From an uncultured Bacillota bacterium (GTDB lineage Bacteria; Bacillota_I; Bacilli_A; RFN20; CAG-449): 64,000 nt of DNA. Shown here in pieces: positions 45,537 to 56,045 of the stretch; position 1 is the stretch's first letter; each line of letters starts with the position of its first letter. The DNA lies in the NCBI GenBank assembly GCA_905204225.1, contig CAJKZK010000001.1:1-64000 (forward strand), in the 5' to 3' direction. A model generated the notes under the pieces. That model had not been told where the DNA came from. It made no database searches and worked only from the letters and a program-made list of their open reading frames with translations. Both the position numbers and the translations under genes were made by a program.

Positions 45537-47267
45537 ATGCAAAGAAAAATAATTACATTCACATCAATTATTTTGATGGCACTTACTGCTTTTGCTGGAT
45601 GCTCATCATTACAAAAAAATTATGATCCAGATAATTTTTTATTAAATGGTACAGATGATAATCCATATAGAATTGTTAAAAATCCAGTAACAATTAAAAT
45701 TTTTGCACCACATAGTTCTGGAAATCCTAATTATAGTGATTTAGAAATGTTTAAGTATTTATCTGAAATTACTGGATTAAATTTTGAATTTACAACTCCA
45801 GATACTTCAGCTTATACAAATCAAAGAACTGGTGCTTGGTCGTCAGATAATACAATACCAGATTTATTTTTGTTCAATAATCCTATTTCTGAACTAGTAG
45901 AATATGCAGAGAAAAAATATGACGCATATGTTCCTTTTAATGATGGTAATTATTCATATACTGTTAATGGAACTCAAGTAAATGTTGGTAATATTATCGA
46001 TAATTATATGCCTAATTATAAAAAAGGATTAGATAATAACTTTGGTGTTGATAAAGAAAAAGGTGATGCTAAAGAAACAGCTACTTTATCAGATGGATAC
46101 ATGTATTCAACATTATCTGTAAAAGATGTTGCTAGAGATTTGACTTTTAAAATGTTTATCAATCAAAAGTGGATTGATAATATTAATAATGAATTTGGTG
46201 GTTATAAAGGGAAAAAATTACCAAATGCTAATGATGTTACCACAATTGAAGAATACTTAACTATTTTAAGAGCGTTTAAAGAATTAGATGCAAATTTGAA
46301 TGATGACGCAAATGATGAAATACCTGTTACTTCAAAATCTCTTGAATATTTAAGAAACTTTATTTTAGCAAGCTATGGATATGTTTCTACAGGTGCTGAA
46401 ATAGAAAATGATAATTCTAAATATAGTTATGTTCCATATCAAGAAGCATATAGAAAATATTTACAAATTGCTAGAACTATGTGGAATGAAGGATTAATGG
46501 ATGTTAGTACCTTTTCTAATAAAACAGATAATCAAATGGCTCAAAATGGCGTTAAAAATCGTTTAGGAAGTTTTCCAGCTGCTGCAGCTTATTTGATTGT
46601 CGGTTATGATTTAGAAGAAAATTATGTTACTTTTGGGCCTTTAACATCATCTTATTATACTGGTACTCCATTACAATGGGGATTTGGTTATTTTAATCCT
46701 GATGGTGCGACTATCCCTCAAAAATCAGTTTATGTTAGAGAAGTTGCTAGACTTCTTGATATTATGTATAGTGATTTAGGTGCTCAACTTATTTCTTATG
46801 GTGTGGAAAATAAAAATTGGACATGGGACAATGCTGAGCATACATCATGGACTTTCAATGTTCCTTCAACATGGACTGGTAATCAAGAACAATATAGAGC
46901 AACAATTACTCCAAACGTAGGAAGTGCATCTGCACTATATTGGTCAAGTAACTTTGTAGAAAAAATGAATGATAAAATAATTGATTCACTTAATAAAATG
47001 TCACAAAAATATTTGCCATATTTAAAAAATCCAGAACCTTATGAAATTAAAATGAACGCTGAAGAATATAGTAAAATTACAACAATAAAAGCATCATTAG
47101 ATCCTCAATTAGAATTTTTAGAAGCAAGTTATATTAGAGGAGATAATAAAAAAGACCCATATGATGATAATAGTTATAATGATTTTATTAATACATTAAA
47201 AGGATATAATGTTGATGAATTAATGAAATGCTATAACGATTCATTAGCTAGGTATAAAGGTAAATAA
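45537..47267 (+). CDS. Oligosaccharide-binding lipoprotein, YtcQ/LplA type
   Basis: Extracellular solute-binding protein of 576 residues. The lipobox is AFAGC with C22. The body has the family's VTIKIFAPHSSGNPN opening, a WSSDNTIPDLFLFNN region near the first hinge and WGFGYFNPDGATIP later. Size and gene order match YtcQ, the rhamnogalacturonan/pectin oligosaccharide-binding protein of Bacillus. Specificity cannot be read from the sequence. Same operon as the two permeases. Confidence 0.88.
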   Translation: MQRKIITFTSIILMALTAFAGCSSLQKNYDPDNFLLNGTDDNPYRIVKNPVTIKIFAPHSSGNPNYSDLEMFKYLSEITGLNFEFTTPDTSAYTNQRTGAWSSDNTIPDLFLFNNPISELVEYAEKKYDAYVPFNDGNYSYTVNGTQVNVGNIIDNYMPNYKKGLDNNFGVDKEKGDAKETATLSDGYMYSTLSVKDVARDLTFKMFINQKWIDNINNEFGGYKGKKLPNANDVTTIEEYLTILRAFKELDANLNDDANDEIPVTSKSLEYLRNFILASYGYVSTGAEIENDNSKYSYVPYQEAYRKYLQIARTMWNEGLMDVSTFSNKTDNQMAQNGVKNRLGSFPAAAAYLIVGYDLEENYVTFGPLTSSYYTGTPLQWGFGYFNPDGATIPQKSVYVREVARLLDIMYSDLGAQLISYGVENKNWTWDNAEHTSWTFNVPSTWTGNQEQYRATITPNVGSASALYWSSNFVEKMNDKIIDSLNKMSQKYLPYLKNPEPYEIKMNAEEYSKITTIKASLDPQLEFLEASYIRGDNKKDPYDDNSYNDFINTLKGYNVDELMKCYNDSLARYKGK

Positions 47268-47270
47268 TTT

Positions 47271-49271
47271 ATGAAAAGAGCAAGAAATATATGTCTTTTG
47301 TTGGCTTTGTTTTCATTGTTTGCTTGTAATAGAACAGAAACTACCTCATCTAACAAAGCTTCTAATAGTAATAATTCATCAAATATTAGTAGTTTAGAAA
47401 GTTCAAATCAAGATAATTTCTCTAATGTTAATGAAGTTATTAATAGATTAAATTCATCTGCATTTTCTAATGAAATTGAATGCAAAGAAAATATTGGTTT
47501 AAATGATATGAAAAATGTTGGCGTTAATAAAAATAGATTTGAAAATGAAACATTATATTTAATTCCTGAAGGGACAATTTACTTGGCTGAAGATTATAAT
47601 ATTACTCCGTTAGGAGAAAATAATTCTGGCAATTTATCAAGTTTATTAGCTAGTTTAGTTAATGTTAAAGGAAATAAAATAATTAAATTTAAGCAAGGAG
47701 TATATAAATTCTCTGCTACTGTTGATACTGATGGAATCGAAGATTTATATTTAGTTGGTGATAATACGGAATTTTTATATTCAGGATGGGGCACATATTT
47801 TGAAGCAAAAGTATCTAAAAATATCATGATTAGCAATATTTCATTTGATATGGAATATTCTCCAACAATTGCTGGAATAGTAAAAAGGGTTGATAGAATT
47901 AATAATAATCCAGTTGTAGTACTTGATATTCCAAATGAATTTGATTTAACTCAATCACTTTATCAAAATTGGCAAAATAAAACATGTTCTTATATGGAAT
48001 GTTATTATGATGAAAAGACTGATGGATATGTACCAAATCGTAATGGTAATTTGTTTTATAATTCTCCATCAAGCTCAAATATTAAAGGTGTTTATGGGGC
48101 AAATTATAGTAGTTCTAGTAAAGAGTTAGCAATTACTTTAAATGAAAATTTTGCTTATCGAACAAAAGATTATGCTGATCCAGCAATTGGCACAAAAGTT
48201 TCATTTGCATACACAATGTATGAAAACCATGGCTTTCATTTTGTAAATTGTGAAAATGTATATTTTGAAAACGTTAATGTTTATACAACAGGTGGAATGG
48301 GTTTTAGAGTAGAAAATGGAAAAAATTTCTATTTAAATAGAACAAATTTTGCCACTAAAAAGGGTTCTAATAGAATTATGACTTGTACAGCTGATATTAT
48401 TCATACTATTGGCTTAGAGGGTGATTTGAATATTACAAATTGTTTGCTTGAAGGAAGTCATGATGATGCATTGAACATTAAATCGTTTTATACAAAAGTT
48501 ACTAGTATAAATGCTTCAAGTAAAGAAATAGATATTTCTCAAACTCAAAATGAAGTAGCTATAAATTACGAAATTGGTGATACTATAGATGTTTATAATC
48601 CAGAAAATATGGAGTTTATTGATACATTTAAAATTGTTGATTTAACAAAAATTGGTACTTCATATACATTAACTGTTGATAAAAGACCATCTAAAGTTAA
48701 AGAAAATTATACAGTAGGAAATGCAAGCAAAATCACTAAAATGACTTTGGATAATTGTATTATTAGAAACAAAAGAAATCGTGGAATATTACTTCAATCT
48801 CGTGATTCAAAAATTATTAATTGTACATTTCAAAATGTTGTAATGGGGGCAATTCAAGTACTAGCGGTTAATGATATTTTTAGAGAAGCTATTGTTCCTC
48901 AAAATATTGAAATTTGCAACAATAAATTTTTAAATAATTATAATGATTTAAGTGCATTTGCGTATGGTGATAATCCATCAAAATGTGTTACTGGTACTTT
49001 AAAAAATGTTGATATACATAATAATTATTTCTTTAATGGAGTAGGAAATACTATTTGGATTTTAGCTAATGGTAATACAAAAATTCATGATAATTTAATT
49101 CATTATAATAAGGCTTTAACAAGTGTAATTATGAATATTGAAAATTCGTCTTCTATTAATGTTTATAATAATGTTTTATATAATTTAACAACTGCAAATA
49201 TGTCTATTGTTGTATCAAAATCATGTCTAGATTTAATTAACAAAAATAATGAAGTGAGGAGTTCTTTATGA
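47271..49271 (+). CDS. Beta-helix lipoprotein, GH110-like
   Basis: Surface lipoprotein of 666 residues. The lipobox LFAC ends at C19, followed by a Ser/Asn-rich linker to about 50. The rest is a right-handed parallel beta-helix with repeated N-[CK]-x-hydrophobic turns. TADIIHTIGLEGDLNITNC, then GSHDDALNIK (H397, D398, D399) and NKRNRGILLQSRDSKIINC follow the order seen in GH110 alpha-1,3-galactosidases, where the HDD(A/P)(L/I)N loop lies in the active groove. The catalytic set cannot be confirmed. It starts three bases after the binding protein and overlaps the next gene by ATGA; the next gene is a paralogue. Confidence 0.6.
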   Translation: MKRARNICLLLALFSLFACNRTETTSSNKASNSNNSSNISSLESSNQDNFSNVNEVINRLNSSAFSNEIECKENIGLNDMKNVGVNKNRFENETLYLIPEGTIYLAEDYNITPLGENNSGNLSSLLASLVNVKGNKIIKFKQGVYKFSATVDTDGIEDLYLVGDNTEFLYSGWGTYFEAKVSKNIMISNISFDMEYSPTIAGIVKRVDRINNNPVVVLDIPNEFDLTQSLYQNWQNKTCSYMECYYDEKTDGYVPNRNGNLFYNSPSSSNIKGVYGANYSSSSKELAITLNENFAYRTKDYADPAIGTKVSFAYTMYENHGFHFVNCENVYFENVNVYTTGGMGFRVENGKNFYLNRTNFATKKGSNRIMTCTADIIHTIGLEGDLNITNCLLEGSHDDALNIKSFYTKVTSINASSKEIDISQTQNEVAINYEIGDTIDVYNPENMEFIDTFKIVDLTKIGTSYTLTVDKRPSKVKENYTVGNASKITKMTLDNCIIRNKRNRGILLQSRDSKIINCTFQNVVMGAIQVLAVNDIFREAIVPQNIEICNNKFLNNYNDLSAFAYGDNPSKCVTGTLKNVDIHNNYFFNGVGNTIWILANGNTKIHDNLIHYNKALTSVIMNIENSSSINVYNNVLYNLTTANMSIVVSKSCLDLINKNNEVRSSL

Positions 49272-52267
49272 AAAAAAGTATTTTATTAACGTTATCTTTA
49301 TTTCTTCTTACCCCTAATTTAATTTCTTGTGGAGGAACAACTTCTTCCCAACAAGATATTATTAATGTTGAAAGCGTTAGTGTTTCTGCGAGCACTGAAA
49401 CGTTAAAAATTGATGAACAATTACAACTAGTTGTCTCTATTTTACCTTTGAACGCTACAAATAAAAATGTTATTTATACAGCAAGTAATGATAACGCTAT
49501 TGTTTCATCATCTGGTGTGGTTACTGGTAAAAAAGCTGGGAGTGTGACAATTGAAGTAAAAACAGAGGATGGTAATAAAACTTCCTCAATTAATTTAAAT
49601 GTTCAAGATAATGATCCTAATAAAAATCTATCTATTAATGATTATGCTAGTAAATTAAGTGAATCTCCTTATGCAAATTTGGAACTTACTTCAAAAGAAA
49701 AATATGGGTTAGAAAATAGCAATGTCGGGGTCAATCAAAATTTAGTTGTTGAGAAATATGGAAAAATTAATGATGATCAAGTAAATGCTATTATTGATGT
49801 AAATAGCATTACTTTACAACAAGTACAAACATACTTTGCTTCTTGTACAAAACTTAATAATTATTATAAGTTACAAACTGCTATTTATTTAGCCAAAGAA
49901 AAAAATGATAATAATGAGATTGTTAAAATTAAATTGCCAAGTGGACAATTTGATATTGAAGCGTATTTGTCAAATGATTCATCTGCTTTGGTTTTTACTG
50001 GATTAAATGGAACATATTTTGAAGGTAATAATACAATTATTAATATTATAATTCAAGATCTAAATTATAAAGGATATTTTACTATTTCTAATTGTAAAAA
50101 TGTTTATTTTAATGATATTATTTTAAATCAAGAAATACCATCATCTTTAACTGGCAAAATTATTGAAGGAAGCACAGAAACTAAAAAAATTAAGATTGAA
50201 GTTGATAAAGAATTTAATCCTTTAGTTAAAGAATTAATGAAAAAAAAGAAATCTTTACGTTCTTGGGTTGAATTTGGTCAAATTAATAAAACTCCTCTTG
50301 AAGGCGGAAATTTTTTAGTTGATTCATTTACTGATTATACAATTTCAGAACCAACTAATAATAATTATCAAATTGAAGTAACATTTTCAACAGGTATTAA
50401 TAGATCAAGAAATGGAACATTAGTTTCTTTACAATTTTCTCAATATGATGCACGTGGCGTTTCAATAACTTCTTCAAATGGAATTTATTTTGAAAATGTT
50501 ACAATGCATAATGCTTATGGAATGGCACTTGTTTCATCAGAAACTAGCAATTTATATTTAAATAGATTTAATTTAACCATTAAAGAAAATAGTTCATCTT
50601 TAATGACTGCAACTGCTGATGCTTTACATTTTGAAAAGATGAGTGGTAATGTTGAAGTAACAAATTCAATTATTGAAAATTCACATGATGATGCTTTAAA
50701 TATTAAACATGGTTATTGGTATAAACTTGTTTCAGCTGAAGGTGGCAGTGCTAAAACAATGACTGTCAATAAGTTAACTGGAACTGTTCTTGAACCTAAA
50801 GTTGGAGATAAAATTGCAATTTATAATGAAGATACATTTGAAGGATATAATCCAACTAATGGTTATTATACAATTGATACAATTGAAAAAACTTCATCTG
50901 GGTATAATTTTAAAGTAAAGGAAAGAATGTCTAACGTTAGTGATTGGGGTAATTGTAGAGTAACATTTATCTCAAATACTCCAAAATTAACATTTACAAA
51001 CAATATTATTAGAAATAAAAGAAATAGAGGATTACTTATTCAAGTGCCTAATGCTTTAATTGAAAATAATGCATTTATGAATGTTGGACATGGATCTATT
51101 CAAGTTGCATCAGCAATGGATCAATATAATGAAGCTACTTTAGCGCAAAATGTTACTATTAAAAATAATAAGTTTATTAATAATTGTTATATTAAACCAG
51201 AACCATTATATGGAGATATTTCAATTTTTGCTATTTCAAGTAATGCATCTGTTGCTCCTAAATCAACTTTATATGGAGCTACTATTGAAAATAATTTTAT
51301 CGCTAAAAATGGTAATGCTGCTATTTCTTTTAGAGGTGTTGGTTCATCATCAATTAATGATAATTTGTTTTATGATTGTAGTTATATTCAACCATCTGGT
51401 GATAAATTTAATACATTATTACAAACTGTTAATTGTGAAAAAATTGAATTAAATAATAATTATAATTATTATACTTTAAATAAAGGTTTAAGTGGAGTTA
51501 CTCCAGAAGGAAATACTTCAGAAAGTGATATTAATATTGCTTCGTCAAATCATAATATTTCTTTTAAAACTAATGAAGAAGCAGGTCCAAAAGTTGATGT
51601 TGCAAAATTAAATAAAGCAATTACTATTGATGGTGATTTATCTGATTGGGAAGGTTCTAATGCTACAAATATTGATATAATTGGTATTTCTGATGCTGAA
51701 GGAACACAAAGAACAAGTGAGGAACTTGCTAATCATTTCAAAATTAATAAATTGGTTATGAGCTATGATAATCAAGGAATTTATTTTGGATTTGATGTTT
51801 ATGATAATAAAATCGATGTTAAAACTGTTAATGATTTCTGGCTTGGAGATTGTGTTGAGTTATTTATGTCAACGATTACTGATATGCCTAATGCTGATAT
51901 GCAAATTTATAAACAGAAAGGAGGTGTACTTCAAGCAGCTTTTGCACCAACGTGGGAAAGGAATGGTTATTATACTTTTTCAGAAGTAAGAACTAATTCT
52001 AAATACATTGAGAATCAAGCATTAATGCAAGCTAATTTTACTACAAAGAGCGATGGATACGTTGGTGAATTTATGATTCCATTTACTTTAGCTCCGGAAT
52101 TTAAAACAGCAATTGATGAAAATAAAGCAATTGATATTGCAATTGTAATAGCCGATGCGGAACGTAATGATATGGGACTTAAGAGAGTTCAAATTGGTAA
52201 TATTCCACATTTTGTTGAAGATTATAAGACAAAAACAGCGAGAATGCCACAATATTTATTTAAATAA
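49268..52267 (+). CDS. Multidomain beta-helix lipoprotein: Big_2, GH110-like helix, CBM9-like domain
   Basis: 999 residues. The lipobox LISC ends at C21. A bacterial Ig (Big_2) domain spans about 33-113 (VESVSVSASTETLKIDEQ, VSSSGVVTGKKAGSVTI). The beta-helix (about 200-760) repeats the motifs of the preceding protein: TADALHFEKMSGNVEV, NSHDDALNIKHG (H473, D474, D475) and RNKRNRGLLIQVPNALIENN. The last 210 residues resemble CBM9: ITIDGDLSDWEGSN, YFGFDVYDNKID and FWLGDCVELFM. The protein is thus a catalytic-looking helix with its own glycan-binding module. The pair with its neighbour suggests duplication, then domain gain. Confidence 0.65.
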   Translation: MKKSILLTLSLFLLTPNLISCGGTTSSQQDIINVESVSVSASTETLKIDEQLQLVVSILPLNATNKNVIYTASNDNAIVSSSGVVTGKKAGSVTIEVKTEDGNKTSSINLNVQDNDPNKNLSINDYASKLSESPYANLELTSKEKYGLENSNVGVNQNLVVEKYGKINDDQVNAIIDVNSITLQQVQTYFASCTKLNNYYKLQTAIYLAKEKNDNNEIVKIKLPSGQFDIEAYLSNDSSALVFTGLNGTYFEGNNTIINIIIQDLNYKGYFTISNCKNVYFNDIILNQEIPSSLTGKIIEGSTETKKIKIEVDKEFNPLVKELMKKKKSLRSWVEFGQINKTPLEGGNFLVDSFTDYTISEPTNNNYQIEVTFSTGINRSRNGTLVSLQFSQYDARGVSITSSNGIYFENVTMHNAYGMALVSSETSNLYLNRFNLTIKENSSSLMTATADALHFEKMSGNVEVTNSIIENSHDDALNIKHGYWYKLVSAEGGSAKTMTVNKLTGTVLEPKVGDKIAIYNEDTFEGYNPTNGYYTIDTIEKTSSGYNFKVKERMSNVSDWGNCRVTFISNTPKLTFTNNIIRNKRNRGLLIQVPNALIENNAFMNVGHGSIQVASAMDQYNEATLAQNVTIKNNKFINNCYIKPEPLYGDISIFAISSNASVAPKSTLYGATIENNFIAKNGNAAISFRGVGSSSINDNLFYDCSYIQPSGDKFNTLLQTVNCEKIELNNNYNYYTLNKGLSGVTPEGNTSESDINIASSNHNISFKTNEEAGPKVDVAKLNKAITIDGDLSDWEGSNATNIDIIGISDAEGTQRTSEELANHFKINKLVMSYDNQGIYFGFDVYDNKIDVKTVNDFWLGDCVELFMSTITDMPNADMQIYKQKGGVLQAAFAPTWERNGYYTFSEVRTNSKYIENQALMQANFTTKSDGYVGEFMIPFTLAPEFKTAIDENKAIDIAIVIADAERNDMGLKRVQIGNIPHFVEDYKTKTARMPQYLFK

Positions 52268-52299
52268 TTTTTTTTGAAGTATATTTATAAGGAGGAACA

Positions 52300-54480
52300 A
52301 TGAAAAAGAAAATTATACCTTTTGCTGTGTTATTAGCAGCATTAACAACAGGAATTGTTGGATGTGGAGAGATAAATTCTTCTAATCCACAACCAACAAC
52401 ATCTAGTGAAGCAACATCTACAACATCAAGTGAGAAGGAGGTTGTACATGTCAGCTCAATTTCTATTATAGCTGAAAAAACTGAATTATTCATTGGTGAA
52501 AACACAAAAGTAAAAACTAGTGTTTTACCTGAAAACGCTGATGACAAAACTTTCACACTAAAAAGTGAGGATGAAAGTATTTTAACTGTTGATCAAACTG
52601 GTAAAGTTACTGCTATTGCGGCAGGAACAACTAATGTTGTTGCAACAAGTACTGATGGAGCAAAAACTTCTAAAGTTAGTATTACTGTTAAAGCAGCAAG
52701 TAAACCAGTTTTAAAAATGCCAGAAGTTTTAACTTATCAAGCATCAGTAGGCACTGCCTTTACATTACCTACAGTTACTGCTAAAGATTATAAAGGTAAT
52801 GATATAACTTCAAGTATTGAAATAGAAGATTTGAATGAAAAAGGATCTATTAAAAATGGTGTTTTTACTGCAGCAATTGCTGGCGAACATACTTTATCAT
52901 ATTATGTTGAAGATCCAAATGATGCTAATTTATTTACAGAAGGTGAAATAAAAATTAATGTTGCAGCTGCTCATGAAGAAACTTTTGATGTTACTGGATA
53001 TGATGATCCTTCAGCTTTAGCAAATTATGGAACATTTAAAGAAAATTTTGGAAAAGGCATTAAATCTCCAACTTATAGAGCGATTGCTGATTCAAATAAT
53101 GCTACTCATTTGTCTGGTGGAGAAGATGCTATTAATGGTAACTCATTAATTGTTGATGCTAATAAAACTGCAGGAAGTGCTGCAAGATGTATATTCTTTA
53201 ATCAATTTAATGATTATTTTAAGCGTGGAATGTCTGCTACTTATACTGTTTCATTTTCGTATAAAATTTTATCTAATGATGTTGGAAATTTCTCTAATTT
53301 CTACCTTCAATTAAATTGGGATGGATCTAGTGGATTAAATCAAACATTTGTACCTTCAAATGCACAAGTTAATACTGTTTATGAAGCAAGTTTTTCTTTC
53401 CCTGGTACAAAAATTCCAACTACTGGTAATGCTTGGTTTGGTTTATTTAAATTAAGTGGATCTAATACTGACACTATTATTGCAATTGATAATTTAACAT
53501 TTAGTGCAAAAGAAGTGGCACAAGTTAATGCAGTTGTACCTTCAAGTGAACAATTAACAAATGGCTTTACTTTTGATATGGAGAATAATGGTACAGAATC
53601 AACTAATGGCGAAACTGTTATCATTGATAAAATTGAAAATACTGATGCAAAAACTGCTATGAAAGCAAATGATAATTTTGGCAAAAATGCTTTAAAATTA
53701 ACAAATGCTGATGACCATTTATTTGCAGGCTTAACCAAAAACAATATGGTTGTTGGTAAAAAATTAACTATTGAAGTGTATTATTATAGTGTTAATAATA
53801 AAGGTCTTCATTATATTATGATGGGTGATAATGGTAACCCAACTCTTCAAATTGAAGATAAAGAAGTAAGTGGTAATATTCGTGTTACTAAATATGAAGG
53901 TGTTATTGAAAGTGGTTGGAATCAATTAAATATTTATGGTCAAGGTAATTCAAGCTTTGAAATTTATATTGGTAAAATTAATTTAAAATTAGCAGAAGCT
54001 GATCCTGTTCCAGAAGATGAAACCCCAAAAGGTTATAAAGTTGGTTTTAATTTTAATGAAAAAACACGTGCTTTTGGCACAGCTAATGAGACTTCTAGAG
54101 CAGTAGAAAATTTTGATAATAATGCAGCTGTCATTGCTAATTCAAATATGGGTGATGCACCTCAAAAAGTTACATTTAAAAATGCAAATACCACTATTGA
54201 ATGGTTTAGAGGTGATGGTAGAATTGAAGATAAACAAAAATATAAAATCACTCTTGATTACTATGTTTCTAATTGGAGTGGTCGTTTGATGTATAATTTT
54301 GATAACAATGTTTTCTTAGAAATTGGTTCTAATATGGAAGAAGGTTATCATCGTTCTGAAATTACTTGGACTGCAAATAGACAAGTTGATTTCTTCTCGT
54401 TCTATACTCCTGGAGATGGAGGAACAGGAACATTCTATGTTGGCAATATTAATGTAGAACTAATTGAAATTGCAAAATAA
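52300..54480 (+). CDS. Ig-like/jelly-roll surface lipoprotein, possible glycan binder
   Basis: 726 residues. The lipobox GIVGC ends at C22, followed by a Ser/Thr linker. A Big_2 domain (about 50-131) has VSSISIIAEKTELFIGEN and LTVDQTGKVTAIAAGTTNV; a second Ig-like domain (about 135-225) follows. The rest appears to be three beta-sandwich modules, about 230-410, 420-565 and 575-726, with repeated NFG/NLTF and FDMENNG or FNFNEK starts as in carbohydrate-binding jelly rolls. No active-site motif. It ends the run of secreted proteins; a long hairpin follows. Confidence 0.6.
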   Translation: MKKKIIPFAVLLAALTTGIVGCGEINSSNPQPTTSSEATSTTSSEKEVVHVSSISIIAEKTELFIGENTKVKTSVLPENADDKTFTLKSEDESILTVDQTGKVTAIAAGTTNVVATSTDGAKTSKVSITVKAASKPVLKMPEVLTYQASVGTAFTLPTVTAKDYKGNDITSSIEIEDLNEKGSIKNGVFTAAIAGEHTLSYYVEDPNDANLFTEGEIKINVAAAHEETFDVTGYDDPSALANYGTFKENFGKGIKSPTYRAIADSNNATHLSGGEDAINGNSLIVDANKTAGSAARCIFFNQFNDYFKRGMSATYTVSFSYKILSNDVGNFSNFYLQLNWDGSSGLNQTFVPSNAQVNTVYEASFSFPGTKIPTTGNAWFGLFKLSGSNTDTIIAIDNLTFSAKEVAQVNAVVPSSEQLTNGFTFDMENNGTESTNGETVIIDKIENTDAKTAMKANDNFGKNALKLTNADDHLFAGLTKNNMVVGKKLTIEVYYYSVNNKGLHYIMMGDNGNPTLQIEDKEVSGNIRVTKYEGVIESGWNQLNIYGQGNSSFEIYIGKINLKLAEADPVPEDETPKGYKVGFNFNEKTRAFGTANETSRAVENFDNNAAVIANSNMGDAPQKVTFKNANTTIEWFRGDGRIEDKQKYKITLDYYVSNWSGRLMYNFDNNVFLEIGSNMEEGYHRSEITWTANRQVDFFSFYTPGDGGTGTFYVGNINVELIEIAK

Positions 54481-54492
54481 AAAAATAAATAT

Positions 54493-54525
54493 ATATGGAG
54501 TTAGGATTAATTCCTAATTCCATAT
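54493..54525 (+). other. Intercistronic 14-bp stem-loop
   Basis: ATATGGAGTTAGGA (54493-54506) and TCCTAATTCCATAT (54512-54525) pair with one G-U, loop TTAAT. No T tract follows, so it is more likely an mRNA-stabilising or processing structure separating the secreted-protein genes from the enzyme genes. Confidence 0.6.
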
Positions 54526-54542
54526 TCATATAAGGGGGCTTT

Positions 54543-56045
54543 ATGAAAAAAATACTAGGAGATCTATTTCGTAGAATAGAATTAAATAGAAATAGATTAA
54601 AAGATTCTATGTACCTAGCAAAAGACCTTTTTGATCAAAATGATTCTTGGCCTGGTGATTTTCAAGGCAGAGATATTCTTGCTTTAACTTCTTTATATAA
54701 AGCTTATGAAGGATATGATGATAAACAAAAAGATGTCTTAAAACAATTAGAAGATATATTTGCATTATTAGATCAAAAAGTTAATAGATATGGTTATTTT
54801 GGAAAAGAATTTAATGGTGAATATGTCAATGAACAACAAGTATCAAGTAATTCCTGGTTTATAAGAGGATTAGTTAATTATTATAATATTACAAAAAATG
54901 ATAAGTATCTAAAACAAATTAAATCTATTGTTGATAATTTTTTAGTGCCAATTTCATCTTTTTATGAAAGATATCCTACTCAAAGAAAAAAACAAGATTT
55001 AGGTGGTGTAAGTGGATTTAATGATGGAACTGTTATAAATGGTTGGGAATTATCAACCGATATAGGATGTGCTTTTATTATGTTAGATGGTATAAGCGCA
55101 GCATATGAAGTATATCAAGATGAAAAAGTTAAAAATATAATTGAATTAATGATTAATGCTTTTTTAAAAATTGATTATTTAAATTTGGAATGCCAAACGC
55201 ATGCTACATTATCATGTACAAGAGGTATTATTAGATATAGTAAATATAATAAAAAGTATTTTAATTACGCGGTAAGAATTTTTGATGATTATTTATCTAA
55301 AGGTATGACATATGATTACGCTAATATAAATTGGTTTAATCGCTTTACTACTTGGACTGAACCTTGTGGAATAATTGATAGTATGATTATTGCTCGTAAG
55401 TTATATGAAATTACAAAAGAGGAAAAATATTTGGATGTTTTCAATCGAATATATACTAATTCTTTAAGGACATTTCAAAGAATTAATGGTGGTGCAGGGT
55501 GTTCAACTTGCGCAATTAAAGATAATTATTTAATGAAATCATATTTGTATGAAGCTTTCTTTTGTTGTACTATGAGATTAGGAGATGGATTATGTTATTT
55601 AACTAATTTTTCAATAGTAAATAATGAAAATAACTTAATAGTTAATTTTCCTGTTAAATTAGAATATGAAGATGATAATATTTCCTTTTTATTAGATAAT
55701 GAATTTTATTATAATGATAATAGAATTATAATTAATGTTACTAGATTAATTAAACCGATAGTTCTTAAAATTAGATTACCAAAAGATAGTTTTGTTGAAA
55801 AATATGATATTAATGGAAGATGGTTAGAAGTTAATTTGACTGAAGAAAAAGAATATGTTTTTAATTTAAAAAATAATATTAATTCTCAAAATGGTATTTT
55901 ATTTTTTGGTGATATGCTTTTAACAAAGAAAAAAGAAAAAATGGAGCATGAATTATTTATTAATAAAGAAGTATATTCATATGTTTATGATAATTCAAAA
56001 TTTGATGAAAGAGAATTAGATGAAAAAGTGCAGTATGTTAAATAA
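54543..56045 (+). CDS. GH127-like (DUF1680) alpha/alpha-barrel glycosidase
   Basis: Cytoplasmic (no signal peptide) protein of 500 residues, helical repeats in the first 370 and a beta-rich end. GH127 beta-L-arabinofuranosidases bind zinc through an ExC motif and a CC pair, with a cysteine nucleophile; here WTEPCGII gives E273 and C275, and FFCCTMRLGDG gives C341 and C342, in the same order and spacing class. Two further cysteines are in GAGCSTCAIK. GH127 and related families remove arabinose or unusual acids from rhamnogalacturonans. It is shorter than HypBA1 (658), so substrate may differ. AAGGGGG precedes the start. Confidence 0.6.
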   Translation: MKKILGDLFRRIELNRNRLKDSMYLAKDLFDQNDSWPGDFQGRDILALTSLYKAYEGYDDKQKDVLKQLEDIFALLDQKVNRYGYFGKEFNGEYVNEQQVSSNSWFIRGLVNYYNITKNDKYLKQIKSIVDNFLVPISSFYERYPTQRKKQDLGGVSGFNDGTVINGWELSTDIGCAFIMLDGISAAYEVYQDEKVKNIIELMINAFLKIDYLNLECQTHATLSCTRGIIRYSKYNKKYFNYAVRIFDDYLSKGMTYDYANINWFNRFTTWTEPCGIIDSMIIARKLYEITKEEKYLDVFNRIYTNSLRTFQRINGGAGCSTCAIKDNYLMKSYLYEAFFCCTMRLGDGLCYLTNFSIVNNENNLIVNFPVKLEYEDDNISFLLDNEFYYNDNRIIINVTRLIKPIVLKIRLPKDSFVEKYDINGRWLEVNLTEEKEYVFNLKNNINSQNGILFFGDMLLTKKKEKMEHELFINKEVYSYVYDNSKFDERELDEKVQYVK

